Part shown: in pieces, positions 6,783 to 13,779 of the stretch
Numbering within the stretch: the first letter of the stretch is position 1
How the letters are laid out: the number at the start of each line of letters is the position of its first letter
Assembly (NCBI GenBank): GCA_026770585.1
Contig: MU646483.1
Location: forward strand, 58,230-78,441
Length of the DNA stretch: 20,212 nt
From: Baffinella frigidus
Lineage: Eukaryota > Cryptophyceae > Cryptomonadales > Baffinellaceae
Direction: 5' to 3'
Program-made: the position numbers and the translations under genes
The notes under the pieces: generated by a model
The model's input: only the letters and a program-made list of their open reading frames with translations
Told to the model about the DNA's origin: nothing
Database searches by the model: none

Positions 6783-7006
6783 CGCAGCATGCATTAGTGC
6801 GCGTGGCCCTGTTCGCAGCGTAAATTAAGTGAGAGCGTATCTCATACACCGACCATTCCCGCATGCACTAGTTGAGACCAGCATGCATTAGTTGAGAGAG
6901 AGTATAAGACCATTCAGGGTGTGTCAGCCGATCTGAGTTAGTTGTGTGGTATGTGTTGGAGTTTAGCCTTCTCTGATAGCAATACAGCTCTGTTCCTGCA
7001 ACCAAC

Positions 7007-7011
<5 letters not shown>

Positions 7012-7046
<35 letters not shown>

Positions 7047-7114
7047 CTCTGATACAGGTAGCCGTATCATAGCTCTGCCTTTTAATCTGGTCTCCTCAAA
7101 ATGACGAGACCAGA
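7012..7114. repeat. CT microsatellite and a 9-bp hairpin
   Basis: CT repeat at about 7012-7042, then TCTGGTCTC (7086-7094) paired with GAGACCAGA (7106-7114) around an 11-nt loop. Upstream at about 6860-6900 GCATGCA(C/T)TAGTTGAGA occurs twice in tandem. Confidence 0.75.
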
Positions 7115-7151
7115 AGTTGATTTCACTGTTTCGCCGTACACATCCGTCAAA

Positions 7152-7247
7152 TTTTGGTGCGAACACGACCAGTGAACCTGACTGAGGCACAGCTAGGAGA
7201 CAGAAACCTTTTGGTTCGAAAAAGATCAGTCAACCCGACTGAGGCAG
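7152..7247. repeat. Start of the ankyrin-exon tandem array (non-exonic part)
   Basis: Two copies of a block of about 40 bp (TTTTGGT(G/T)CGAA, then GA(C/T)CAGT, then AACC(T/C)GACTGAGGCA) lie at 7152-7189 and 7208-7247. A third lies at about 7626-7668 and a partial one at about 7920. They alternate with the decayed exon copies at 7261-8133 and so define a larger repeating unit of about 180-310 bp. Confidence 0.7.
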
Positions 7248-7260
7248 CAGTAGGTATCAC

Positions 7261-7304
7261 CTGTGTGAGGTTTCTCCATCATTCTTTTCCGCCATCAGGA
7301 GGTG
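7261..7304 (-). pseudogene. Decayed copy of the TEDGETPAH ankyrin exon
   Basis: The minus-strand sequence begins HLLMAEKNDGET and then departs from the intact copy before the TPAH-AA part, ending CACAG|GTGATACC. It is 44 nt long against 60 nt for the same part of the intact exon, so the frame is shifted. It is recognised by its position in the tandem array and by the shared HLLMA-DGET string. Confidence 0.6.
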
Positions 7305-7573
7305 CGGCCGCGTACCCAGGGCCAGAGGCCTCTGGAAGTTGCTTACGAATACCACCAGGGTCTAGGGTTGAGGGTTGCTTCAGAGAACCTAGGACGCGGC
7401 TCTCTCTCTCTCTCTCTCGCTCGCTCGCTCTCTCTCCCTCCCTCTCCCTCCCCCCTCTCTCTCTCTCTCTCTCTAGGACGAAGGGCGCTCGATTGGCACC
7501 TGGGACGCATCCGAGTGTGAAAACTTCTTAAGAAGACCACCAGGGTCTAGGGTTGAGGATTGCTGAAGAAAAC

Positions 7574-7619
7574 CTGGGACGGGGGTTTCGCCATCTTCGT
7601 TTTTCGCCATCATCAGGTG
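7574..7619 (-). pseudogene. Decayed copy of the TEDGETPAH ankyrin exon (14-nt deletion)
   Basis: The minus strand reads HLMMAKNEDGETP and then jumps to VPG. Aligned with the exon at 8044-8133, 14 nt covering the PAHSAAS part are missing, which shifts the frame just before GTCCCAG|GTTTTC. The exon end itself (GTCCCAG) is kept. Confidence 0.7.
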
Positions 7620-7672
7620 TACACACCCGGTAACGTTTGGTGCGAAATCGACCATTCAACCCGACTAGGAAT

Positions 7673-7744
7673 CACCTGGGACGCGGCTCTGTCTCTCTCT
7701 CTATCTCTCTCGCTCGCTCTCTCTCTCTCTCGCACCTGGGACGC
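7673..7744. repeat. CT microsatellite between CACCTGGGACGC direct repeats
   Basis: CACCTGGGACGC lies at 7673-7684 and again at 7733-7744, with a CT/CGCT microsatellite between. On the minus strand this 12-mer spans an exon end and splice donor (GCGTCCCAG|GTG), so the microsatellite lies just inside the intron and is followed by a second copy of the exon end. The same arrangement recurs at 7935-8052. Confidence 0.85.
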
Positions 7745-7795
7745 AGCGGAGTGCGCAGGGGTTTCGCCATCTTCCGTCTTCGCCATCCGCAGGTG
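7736..7795 (-). CDS. Second copy of the TEDGETPAH ankyrin exon (5' end replaced)
   Basis: Twenty codons on the minus strand read HLRMAKTEDGETPAHSAASQ and end GTCCCAG|GTGCGAG, nearly identical to codons 11-30 of the exon at 8044-8133. The preceding ten codons are not homologous: sequence upstream of CACCTG diverges into CCTAGGTCTTTTCGTA. The nearest AG sites upstream are not in phase 0, so it could not replace the intact exon without shifting the frame. It may still be spliced in another phase. I regard it as a partial duplicate, functional status open. Confidence 0.5.
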
Positions 7796-7934
7796 TACGA
7801 AAAGACCTAGGACCCTAGGGTAGGCAACCCGTAGGGGCATAGGGGGGTTCCTACGGATAAGGCAACGGAAACTCGGGCACTGAGTGCCCGAAAATCCCTT
7901 CGAAGTCCGCTGTGTGGTCAAGCCGACTAGGAAT

Positions 7935-8052
7935 CACCTGGGACGCGGCTATGTCTCTCTCTCTCACACACACACACACACACTCTCTCTCTCTCTCTCC
8001 CTCTCTCTCTCTCTCCCTCTCTCCCCCTCTCTCTCTCTAGCACCTGGGACGC
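7935..8052. repeat. CT/CA microsatellite between CACCTGGGACGC direct repeats
   Basis: CACCTGGGACGC is at 7935-7946 and 8041-8052, separated by a CT tract with an internal CA run. Together with 7673-7744 this is a tandem segmental duplication: the flank CCGACTAGGAATCACCTGGG is shared, with an offset of 262 bp. Confidence 0.85.
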
Positions 8053-8133
8053 AGCGGAGTGCGCGGGGGTCTCGCCATCTTCGGTTTTCGCCATCAGAAG
8101 GTGCGGCGCCCGCTTCGCTACCCACGCCAGCAC
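8044..8133 (-). CDS. Ankyrin-repeat exon, intact (30 codons, phase 0 to phase 0)
   Basis: On the minus strand the exon is bounded by CTGAACAG|GTG and GTCCCAG|GTGCTAG. It reads VLAWVAKRAPHLLMAKTEDG followed by ETPAHSAASQ. Joined to the exon at 8610-8708 it gives FFGQKK|VLAWVAKRAP, which is the normal ankyrin spacing: helix 2 (V-L-x-W-x-A), then the P-x-L loop, then D-G-x-TPAH-x-AA starting the next repeat. The family mediates protein-protein contacts. The downstream intron opens with a GA-rich microsatellite. Three partial copies of this exon follow in the sense direction. Confidence 0.82.
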
Positions 8134-8139
8134 CTGTTC

Positions 8140-8296
8140 AGGGCTTCGGGTTTCGGGTTTCGGGTTTTGGGTTTCGGGTTTAGGGTTTAGGGTTTAGGGT
8201 TTAGAGTTGAGGTTTTCCGGTTTAGGGTCGTGGGTTTGGGGTTTAGGGTTTAGGGTTCAGGGTTTAGGGTTTAGGGTTTAGGGTTCAGGGTTTAGG
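8140..8296 (+). repeat. TTTAGGG/TTTCGGG array inside an ankyrin-gene intron
   Basis: Units run from GGGTTTC at the left to GGGTTTA and GGGTTCA at the right. On the sense (minus) strand this is a C-rich tract whose last units (CCCGAAACCCGAAGCCCTGAACAG, over the 20-base limit if extended) abut the acceptor of the exon at 8044-8133. Confidence 0.9.
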
Positions 8297-8492
8297 CCCA
8301 GCCTCTCCACAAAATGTTCCATGAGGCAGAGCGGCCAAGAGGCCGCACCCCAGTCTCTCGACGCACCCCAGTCTCTCGACGATAGAGCGATTCCACCTTC
8401 CGCTGACTAGCGATTCCACGTTGCGCTGACTAGCGTGCAGGCTGGTGTGCGTGCCGGCTAGTCAACGTACCGGCGGTACGTCAACGCAAAGA
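8297..8492. other. Unique core of the intron; short local duplications
   Basis: Between the two heptamer arrays lies about 200 nt with local duplications: CACCCCAGTCTCTCGACG twice at about 8346-8381 and TAGCGATTCCAC/GAGCGATTCCAC with a downstream GCGCTGACTAGCG or CCGCTGACTAGCG. No gene. Confidence 0.6.
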
Positions 8493-8602
8493 TTTCGGGT
8501 CTCGAGTCTCGGGTTTCGGGTCTCGGGTTTCGGATCTCGGGTCTCGGATCTCGGGTCTCGGGTCTCGGGTCTCGGGTTTCGGTCTTAGGGTCCAGGGTGT
8601 AG
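8493..8602 (+). repeat. GGGTCTC/GGGTTTC heptamer array abutting an exon
   Basis: Regular 7-nt units, mainly GGGTCTC with GGGTTTC and GGATCTC, ending in GGGTCCAGGGTGTAGGG. On the minus strand the array begins 8 nt after the putative splice donor of the exon at 8610-8708, so it fills the 5' end of the intron. Confidence 0.9.
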
Positions 8603-8609
8603 GGCAGAC

Positions 8610-8708
8610 CTTCTTCTGGCCGAAGAAGGCAGCAACGTGCGCGGGGGTGTGGCCTTCTGTGGCCTTCCAGGCGAGAAGCGCTGGATGCTCCTCCGCTAGC
8701 CGCCGCAC
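8610..8708 (-). CDS. Ankyrin-repeat exon (exactly 33 codons)
   Basis: On the minus strand, GTGCGGCAG|GTG opens the exon. The reading is VRRLAEEHPALLAWKATEGH then TPAHVAAFFGQKK, closing AAG|GTCTGC. Thirty-three residues is the length of one ankyrin repeat, and the EGHTPAHVAAFFGQKK part is a clear match to the consensus. Joined upstream it gives EACGGGKLEQ|VRRLAEEHPA, the usual start of an ankyrin domain (E-A-x-x-G-x-L-E-x-V-R). Both joins are phase 0. The acceptor is good; the donor GTCTGC is weaker than consensus, so the 3' boundary is less certain. Confidence 0.82.
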
Positions 8709-9325
8709 CTGCCGCACGTGCGACAACCGTTTGTTCGTGGATGTGTTGACTGATATGTGGAAGTGTGAGACGCGTTTGTTTGTACGTGGATGTGTTGACT
8801 GCCATCAGGCCGTGTTGACTGCTGGGTGAAATGATCACTGAAATCAATGGGTGCGGTCCATGGATGCTGGACGGAAGAAAGGATATGGGTGGGTGGATGG
8901 CATCGACGTATGGGATCCATGAATGTGTTGGGGGAAGCTGTGCTAGGGCAGGCTGGGGGGCTGCTGGGTAGGGGCCAGGCGCGGAGACGGGGGCAGTGGT
9001 CCAGGTGGACAGTGCAGCATGGACTCATGGTGAGGCCCCCCAGGAGCGATGCCCACGAGCCGCGATGGTGGCTCTGAAAGAGATGATTGCCGCTCTCTCG
9101 GTTAGGGAGGATGTAAACCGCTGACTGGAACGCAACCCAAGCGAGCGATGCTCTGCCGCACGAAGTCCTCGTCGCGAAGTCTAGTAAATGTCTCCCCAGG
9201 TCCTGGATTCCGCAGAGGACGACGCTAGCAGCAGATCGCCAATGGCTTGAACCACACGCAAGATAATCTAGCGGTGCTCTCAGGGTCTGCTGCGGGGGAT
9301 GCTGCACGCCAGGGCTCGTTCTCAC
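8709..9325 (-). other. Intron between ankyrin exons
   Basis: A 617-nt interval with strong GT (GTGAGA) and AG ends on the minus strand. It contains a tandem repeat at about 8728-8822 on plus with units of TTTGTT(C/T)GT then GTGGATGTGTTGACTG. The minus frame is partly open (the 266-codon frame at 8696-9496 reads straight through), but the in-frame continuation has no ankyrin pattern and the splice signals give a perfect ankyrin join, so I read it as intron. Confidence 0.65.
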
Positions 9326-9448
9326 CTGTTCGAGCTTCCCTCCCCCGCAGGCCTCGAGCATCTGCATCCCCGCGTCCCCTAGCGTCTCCCACCCCTCCCC
9401 CGCCCCTTCCCCCCACCCATCCCCACCATTCATATCCACACTGTTCAT
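9326..9448 (-). CDS. N-terminal exon of the ankyrin-repeat protein
   Basis: On the minus strand an ATG at 9448 opens 41 codons, MNSVDMNGGDGWGEGAGEGW through LGDAGMQMLEACGGGKLEQ, ending GAACAG|GTGAGA, a near-consensus 5' splice site. The last residues, LEACGGGKLEQ, are the start of the first ankyrin unit and continue with VRRLAEE in the next exon. The Gly/Glu/Trp-rich lead has no domain or signal peptide. An ATG six codons in (9433) and another at the MQM site are alternatives. The frame stays open upstream to 9523 with a possible acceptor (GCCCCAG) near 9500, so an earlier exon cannot be excluded. Confidence 0.62.
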
Positions 9449-9815
9449 GTCGCTGTAAGGTGCACTGGGAGACGCCGCCGCAGTGCCGCCCACCACGCTG
9501 GGGCAACCTCGCGACGAACTCCGTCAAAGCGGGTACGCCGTCCCGCCGCGCGACCCCTGCGACTTCCAATCGAGCCGTCAGAGCTGGATGGCACTGCTAG
9601 CACGCCCGGGAGGCTGCTGAACCCGTCGTAGCGGGCCAGGTCTCCAAAACTTCTTCACCCCTTGCAACGGCGAAAAAGTTTTTTTTTTCAGGAGATGGTC
9701 ATCACGTCCTTTTAAAACTGAGGAGCCTCCCCGGGCGATTACTTTTATAAATTTGACCAGAAATGGACCTAAATTGAAGGGCTCCAACAGCAAGGCAGGT
9801 AACTTAAAGGACCTT
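9449..9815. other. Region upstream of the ankyrin gene; no second gene supported
   Basis: The 5' flank of the ankyrin N-terminal exon would hold its promoter. No TATA-like or known element is convincing. A minus frame at 9500-9570 reads VAGVARRDGVPALTEFVARL, protein-like but with no family signal; it could be an upstream exon. A T10 run followed by CAG lies at about 9679-9691. The rest is unremarkable. Confidence 0.4.
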
Positions 9816-10640
9816 GCTGACTTACGTCAACCGGGACAAACCCCTGCACAACCACATTTCTCCCCTTTCATCTCTTGGTGTCTGACTGATCACACACCAC
9901 ACACCACACACCACACACCACACCCCACACCTCACACACCCACACAATCCCTCTCACCTTGTGGGGTATCCGTGGTTGAAACTCTTCAACTTCAACCATG
10001 GGATACCATGAGCCTCATGAAGGCTGACTTGGGTTCGGTGTGTGTGCGAGCGCGATCCTTTTGGATTAACTCAAACACCCCAACAGAGCCACCCTGTATC
10101 CCCTCTTCACGAGCCTCTGCACTGGAGAGCGAAACGCGATCCGAAAGCAAACATGCTTTCTTTGCAGTCCTTTCTACGGAAGGGCGTGTCGTTGGCATAT
10201 GTTGGGAGAAATTAAAACCTAAAGGACCTAAAGGATCACTCACTCGCTCGCTGACTTCCGTACATTGAGGGAAACCTCTGCATGCGTTTGGTCTGACATC
10301 TGTCTCATCTCACACCCCCACACAATCCCTCTCACCTTGTGGGGTATCCGTGCCTGGAGCTCTTATGCCTCACCATGGGATACCATGAGCCTCAGAACAA
10401 GGCTGACTTGGGTTCGGTGTGTGTGCGAGCGCGTTCCTCTTTGGGATAACTCAAACACCCCAAGAGAACCACCCTGTATCCCCTCCTCACGAGCCTCTGA
10501 ACTGGAGAGCTCAACGCGATCCGAAAGCAAAAATGCTTTTTCTGCAGTCCTTTCTACGGGAGGGCGTGTCGTTGGGCTATGTTGGGAGAAATTAAAACCT
10601 AAAGGACCTAAAGGCACGACGCAATAACGAAATAACCAAC
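9816..10640. repeat. Tandem duplication of about 0.4 kb (two units)
   Basis: Unit 1 spans about 9816-10249 and unit 2 about 10250-10640. The best-kept parts, 9941-10234 and 10319-10614, align almost end to end. Both start with GCTGACTT(A/C)CG and end with ATTAAAACCTAAAGGACC. Unit 1 also carries a CACACCA microsatellite at about 9893-9940. Both strands keep short open frames in each unit, but the differences between copies hit all codon positions, so I see no sign of selection for protein. The AACCTAAAGGACC motif recurs just outside both ends (about 9801 and 10637). Confidence 0.85.
9965..10007. other. Hairpin in duplication unit 1
   Basis: GGTATCC (9965-9971) and TGGTTGAA (9973-9980) pair with TTCAACCA (9991-9998) and GGATACC (10001-10007), leaving a 10-nt loop and a small bulge. 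In unit 2 the outer stem GGTATCC/GGATACC is kept (10343-10349 and 10378-10384) while the inner stem has changed. Confidence 0.75.
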
Positions 10641-10862
10641 CTAAAGGACCAGCATCTCTAAAGAGACGATCTCTTGCTTCCTGCCGCACAGCGCCGCACC
10701 CCACCGCAGCCGCGCCTTCACTGGATCCCTGAGCGCATCCGAGCTTACTCGCCGGATCCCACCTCTTTCAACACCCCCCAGCAGTTTGCGAAGACTGGAG
10801 GAAATACATGTTGTTTTCGATCCGTAATAAACAAACTTTTCTCAAAAAGCGAGCGAGAGACC
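10641..10862. other. No gene supported
   Basis: A plus frame at 10674-10868 reads IPERIRAYSPDPTSFNTPQQ in its middle, which is protein-like in composition, but I recognise no domain and no start or splice context supports it. The AATAAA at about 10826 could act as a poly(A) signal on plus, which I cannot tie to a gene. Confidence 0.4.
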
Positions 10863-11134
10863 ATATGACCCCGCTAGAGGGGAGGACGCGCACAACCTCC
10901 GGCCATGCCGCCCGGTCGCCGACCAAGGGGGAAACCGGCGCCGACGCTGCAGCAGCGTCGCGGAGGCCCGTCCCGTTTTCAGGAGACCCGTCGGTCCCCT
11001 CTACATCATCTGCCCTCAAGGGCATTCGCGGCCGCTACGCTCCGCTTTTTTTTTCTTTCTCTTCGTTCGTGGGATCGGGAGATAGAATCCCGAACCGACC
11101 TTCGCTACCAGATATGACCCCGCTAGAGGGGAGG
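10863..11134. repeat. Perfect 23-bp direct repeat pair
   Basis: The same 23 nt, beginning ATATGACCCCGCTAGA and ending GGGGAGG, occur at 10863-10885 and 11112-11134. The core is itself a small inverted repeat (CCCC-GCTAGA-GGGG). The 226 nt between contain a hairpin (CGACGCTG/CAGCGTCG at about 10945-10963), a T9 run and GGGAT...ATCCC. It may mark an insertion or recombination event; no coding. Confidence 0.85.
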
Positions 11135-11425
11135 CGTCTCACAAGGCCCTGGGGCAACACGAGCTGAGACCAAACCTGAGTTCATTGACCGTTCACATCA
11201 CTCAACTAGAGGCTCGCGACCTGGTCCATGACCGAGGCTCGCCACCTGACCGACCGAGGATCACAGACCACGCAGGACCCTTCGGGGGTTATTCAAAAGT
11301 CATTTTTAAAAGATTTTGGGGGAAACCAGGGCACTTGCCGGCCAAAAGTCGACAAACATGGGCCAATGGCTCCAAGAACGGGCCTGGGATAACCGTCGAA
11401 GGGCCTTGCGTGGGAGACGTGCGCA
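11135..11425. other. No gene supported; short direct repeats
   Basis: GAGGCTCGC(G/C)ACCTG and GACCGA(G/C)-type blocks are repeated at about 11210-11265. Short plus-strand frames give no family signal. Confidence 0.4.
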
Positions 11426-11527
11426 TCCCTTCAGTGGGCCAGTAGGCCCATACGCCCTACCGCAGGGCCCTAGGACCTGCCTAGGACCTCTTGGCAGTCA
11501 AATTTGACCGCCTCGCCACTTAAGGGA
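11426..11527. mobile_element. Element D, copy 1 (102 bp, inverted ends)
   Basis: TCCCTTCAGTGGG at the left and GCCACTTAAGGGA at the right are imperfect inverted repeats. The interior is shared with copy 2 (CATACGCCCTAC, then AGGGCCCTAGGACCTGCC). It lacks coding capacity. A MITE-like element is the simplest reading. Confidence 0.65.
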
Positions 11528-12184
11528 TACCTTGCGTCTGAAACATCGCAGGCTCGCCTGGAGTTCCCCTCTGCGATCAACACAGCAGTCACACTCGTCT
11601 GTCTCCGTGCCCACCACGTGGTTGGTAGGGGTACCTCGCCCATAAGAAACTGCCATCGCCCCAGGACCATCATAAGGCCCTAGGTGTGGGCCTACTGTAG
11701 GGTCCTAGGGGGGCACGGTTTCTTAGGGCGGTTGGCCGGAATCAAGGCCTACCAGTTGTCCGGAATCAAGGCCTCTCTCCCGCCACACTAGCCGCGCTGG
11801 CCTCCCTTCGTGCACCACGTGTTGAGTACACAGGACCTCTCTCTAGTTCCCGCTGAGCCTCAGCCTCATCCCTTTAGGTTTCTATTTCGCCCAACAGGGG
11901 GTGCTTAGATGGCGGCCGTGTTGGGTTTTTAATAAATGTCTCGCAAACATTTTCAGCTACGGCTCTTCAGACACTTCAGGGCTCGGCGAACAAAGGCCAC
12001 ACACGGCCCCTACAGGGATATCTGGGAACATGGGTGCTCCGACATCGGTCGGTGTCTGTTTACTCAAATGAGTACCTGAGGGTGAAGAAAACCGGGCGCC
12101 CGAATCCGTCTGTGTCCTTAAGTTCTGTTTTTTAATCCCTTGAGAGGTATCTCTTTAGCATGCAAGGAACAGTACCTGGGGTAG
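11528..12184. repeat. Dispersed CCTAGG-rich family, mixed orientation; no gene
   Basis: GGGTACCTCGCCCATAAGAAA at about 11628 is the reverse complement of the TTTCTTATGAACGAGGTACCCC block at about 12621 and its relative near 13030. AAGGCCCTAGGTGTGGGCCTA and GTCCTAGGGGGG follow at about 11670-11716. GGCCGGAATCAAGGCCT-like sequence is duplicated at about 11735-11772. The rest, to 12184, shows no supported frame; a hairpin-free stretch with TAATAAATGTC lies at about 11930. Confidence 0.5.
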
Positions 12185-12239
12185 TTGGGGAACTCCGACA
12201 CTGTTGGGGTGTCGGGGTGACTACGTCGGAGTTCCCCAA
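12185..12239. mobile_element. Mini-element with perfect 15-bp inverted repeats
   Basis: TTGGGGAACTCCGAC (12185-12199) and GTCGGAGTTCCCCAA (12225-12239) are exact complements with a 25-nt spacer. The same GGGGAACTCCGAC end bounds the 217-bp element at 16548-16764, so this is probably a minimal deletion derivative of that family. Confidence 0.75.
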
Positions 12240-12284
12240 TCAGTTAGATTTCCCCAAGCAACCCACACTCAGAGCAAACCGAAC

Positions 12285-12443
12285 ATTGACCACTCCGCAG
12301 TACCCCGCAGGAACCTCAGGCTCAGGGCAGGGAGAGTGAATGCATCAAGGTGATTGGATACCCATAACTACTACTCTGACCTGCCCGCAGAATATCGACC
12401 ACTCTGCCATACTGGGGGAAGCTCAGGCTCAGGGCAGGGGAAG
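12285..12443. repeat. Direct repeat pair of about 50 bp
   Basis: AT(T/C)GACCACTC(C/T)GC, then a variable part, then CTCAGGCTCAGGGCAGGG occurs at about 12285-12337 and 12393-12443. Each is followed by GTGA-rich sequence. No frame is conserved between the copies. Confidence 0.8.
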
Positions 12444-12467
12444 ATGTGAGGGTGTGATAGGGCCCTC

Positions 12468-12567
12468 TCCCTTAAGTGGCTAGTGGGCTCATACGCCCTA
12501 CGGTAGGGCCCTAGGACCTGCCTAGGGCGAGTTAGGATGAATATTCACCCTATGGCCACTTGAGGGA
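12468..12567. mobile_element. Element D, copy 2 (100 bp, inverted ends)
   Basis: TCCCTTAAGTGGC at the left pairs with GCCACTTGAGGGA at the right (12 of 13). The interior CATACGCCCTACGGTAGGGC continues into CTAGGACCTGCCTAGG as in copy 1 at 11426. Outer flanks add further inverted AGGGCCCT blocks (12459-12466 and 12574-12581). Confidence 0.7.
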
Positions 12568-13089
12568 TAGCTGGGGCCCTATGGCTAGGGCCCTATGGTG
12601 GTCCTAGGGGGGGGGGGGGGCTTTCTTATGAACGAGGTACCCCTGTACAGCTCCAGCAGATAGAACCGCCATCGGGGTGAACCAGAGTTTGATGACTTTT
12701 GTTTTTACTGATACCAATGTGGCCACCATGCACTCCCCCCCAAAGCACCGTCTTGTTGTCACACAGCCCGCGGAAACCCCCCTTCCCATTCAGGGAGGGA
12801 CGTGGGAGCGAAGCCCGAGGGGTGACATAGCACCACTCAGAAGGCTGCGCAGAACCTACCTCCCTGGGTATCCGGGGGGGTACGTGACCATTTCTGGTAC
12901 ACTCCGACGAAAAGGGTGCTAAATTTAAAACGCCGCGTCGCCCTGTACAGGGCCGGGGAATGCGCTTCCCCGTAGGACCCTACAGTAGGCCTGTGCATAG
13001 GGCCCTATGATGGTCCTAGGGGGGGGGGCTCATTCTTATGAGCGAGGTACCCCTGTAGCCTCCCGGGTGGCAAGCGGGATAAGCAAGCC
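12568..13089. repeat. Two copies of a G-run-containing dispersed repeat
   Basis: GGGCCCTATG(G/A)TGGTCCTAGG followed by a run of 9-14 G, then CTTATGA(A/G)CGAGGTACCCCTGTA, occurs at about 12589-12650 and 12993-13056. An inverted relative lies near 11626-11720. Plus and minus frames in between show no known domain. Confidence 0.75.
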
Positions 13090-13557
13090 TCAGAACAAGT
13101 AGTACTCTGGTTCAAACGTTGCAGGCTCAGCAGCCGTCCCCTCCAAGTGGATCAAACCGAGGCTGGAGCTCTCGCCCACCCGCCCCCCAAGAACGCCTTG
13201 TTCCTGAGCAGCACCCCCGCGTGTCCCCACTGGCCACCCGCGCGGCGAAGAATCCTTCTCGACAAACGCGGCAGGCATGTTGGGGGCGTCCCAGAAGGCA
13301 CCCACCTCTGGAGAGGCGGGCGTCGGGGGTAACGCCACTCGCGACACCGATCTGCTCCACGCAAATTTGTTACTTGAGAGCACCCCTCTCAACCTTGTAT
13401 CCAGAACGCGGCAAAATTCTCGTCGGGCTCGGACCATAATCTCAATGAGATCTAGCACAGACGTCGGCGGCCACGGCACTCGAAACACCGACCCCGGCAG
13501 CGCCTCAGCCTCGTAGTGGCCTAGAGCGAGCAGTCGGGGGTAACGCCACTCGCGACA
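13090..13557 (-). CDS. Unrecognised minus-strand reading frame, possibly a terminal exon
   Basis: The minus frame is open for 155 codons from just after a TAG (13560-13558) to a TGA at 13092-13090. Its composition is protein-like: GHYEAEALPGSVFRVPWPPT, then a helix-like LIEIMVRARREFCRVLDTRL, then a Pro/Gly-rich part, ending FEPEYYLF. An in-frame internal repeat, SVFRVPWPPTS and SVSRVALPPTP, lies 47 codons apart. There is no ATG near the start (the nearest Met is in LIEIMVR), so it would be an internal-to-last exon. I recognise no family. It may equally be chance in a GC-rich repeat region, because a third copy of the underlying repeat (13531-13559) is in another frame. Confidence 0.35.
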   Translation of the reverse strand, partial: CREWRYPRLLALGHYEAEALPGSVFRVPWPPTSVLDLIEIMVRARREFCRVLDTRLRGVLSSNKFAWSRSVSRVALPPTPASPEVGAFWDAPNMPAAFVEKDSSPRGWPVGTRGGAAQEQGVLGGRVGESSSLGLIHLEGTAAEPATFEPEYYLF

Positions 13558-13560
13558 CTA

Positions 13561-13779
13561 GGCCTTAGGGTGTAGGTTGGGCAAGGTAGCGGCACATCAT
13601 GTGCCAACGGGCGTTACTCGCGAACAAGGGCAATAATTCTCTGTAGGGGGGTCGTTGGTTGCTGCGGATAGGCCTACCGGTGGACCCTAAGGCGGGGGGG
13701 GGGGGAGATCACGCGGACCCTAGGCCGTAGCTGGGTGGCAACAGTGGCAGAACCTCTGCACCCCAGGACTCGGCATACC
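13561..13779. other. No gene supported
   Basis: Contains GGCCTTAGGGTGTAGG, a G run and CGGACCCTAGGCCGTAG, relatives of the CCTAGG-rich family upstream, and a GGGCGTTACTCGCG block that is the inverse of the GTGTCGCGAGTGGCG repeat. Confidence 0.5.

Noticed and set aside
7343-8183. Several frames rich in Ser-Leu or Arg-Glu repeats
   Set aside because: They are translations of CT/GA microsatellites on either strand, open only because such repeats lack stop codons.
8696-9496. 266-codon minus-strand frame as one uninterrupted gene
   Set aside because: It contains the real N-terminal exon but reads on past a strong GTGAGA donor into sequence without ankyrin pattern. Splicing to 8708 restores a perfect ankyrin repeat, and the end of this frame overlaps that exon in the wrong frame.
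9753-10268. 171-codon plus frame
   Set aside because: It spans a CACACCA microsatellite and unit 1 of the tandem duplication. Unit 2 does not keep the full frame, and no domain is visible.
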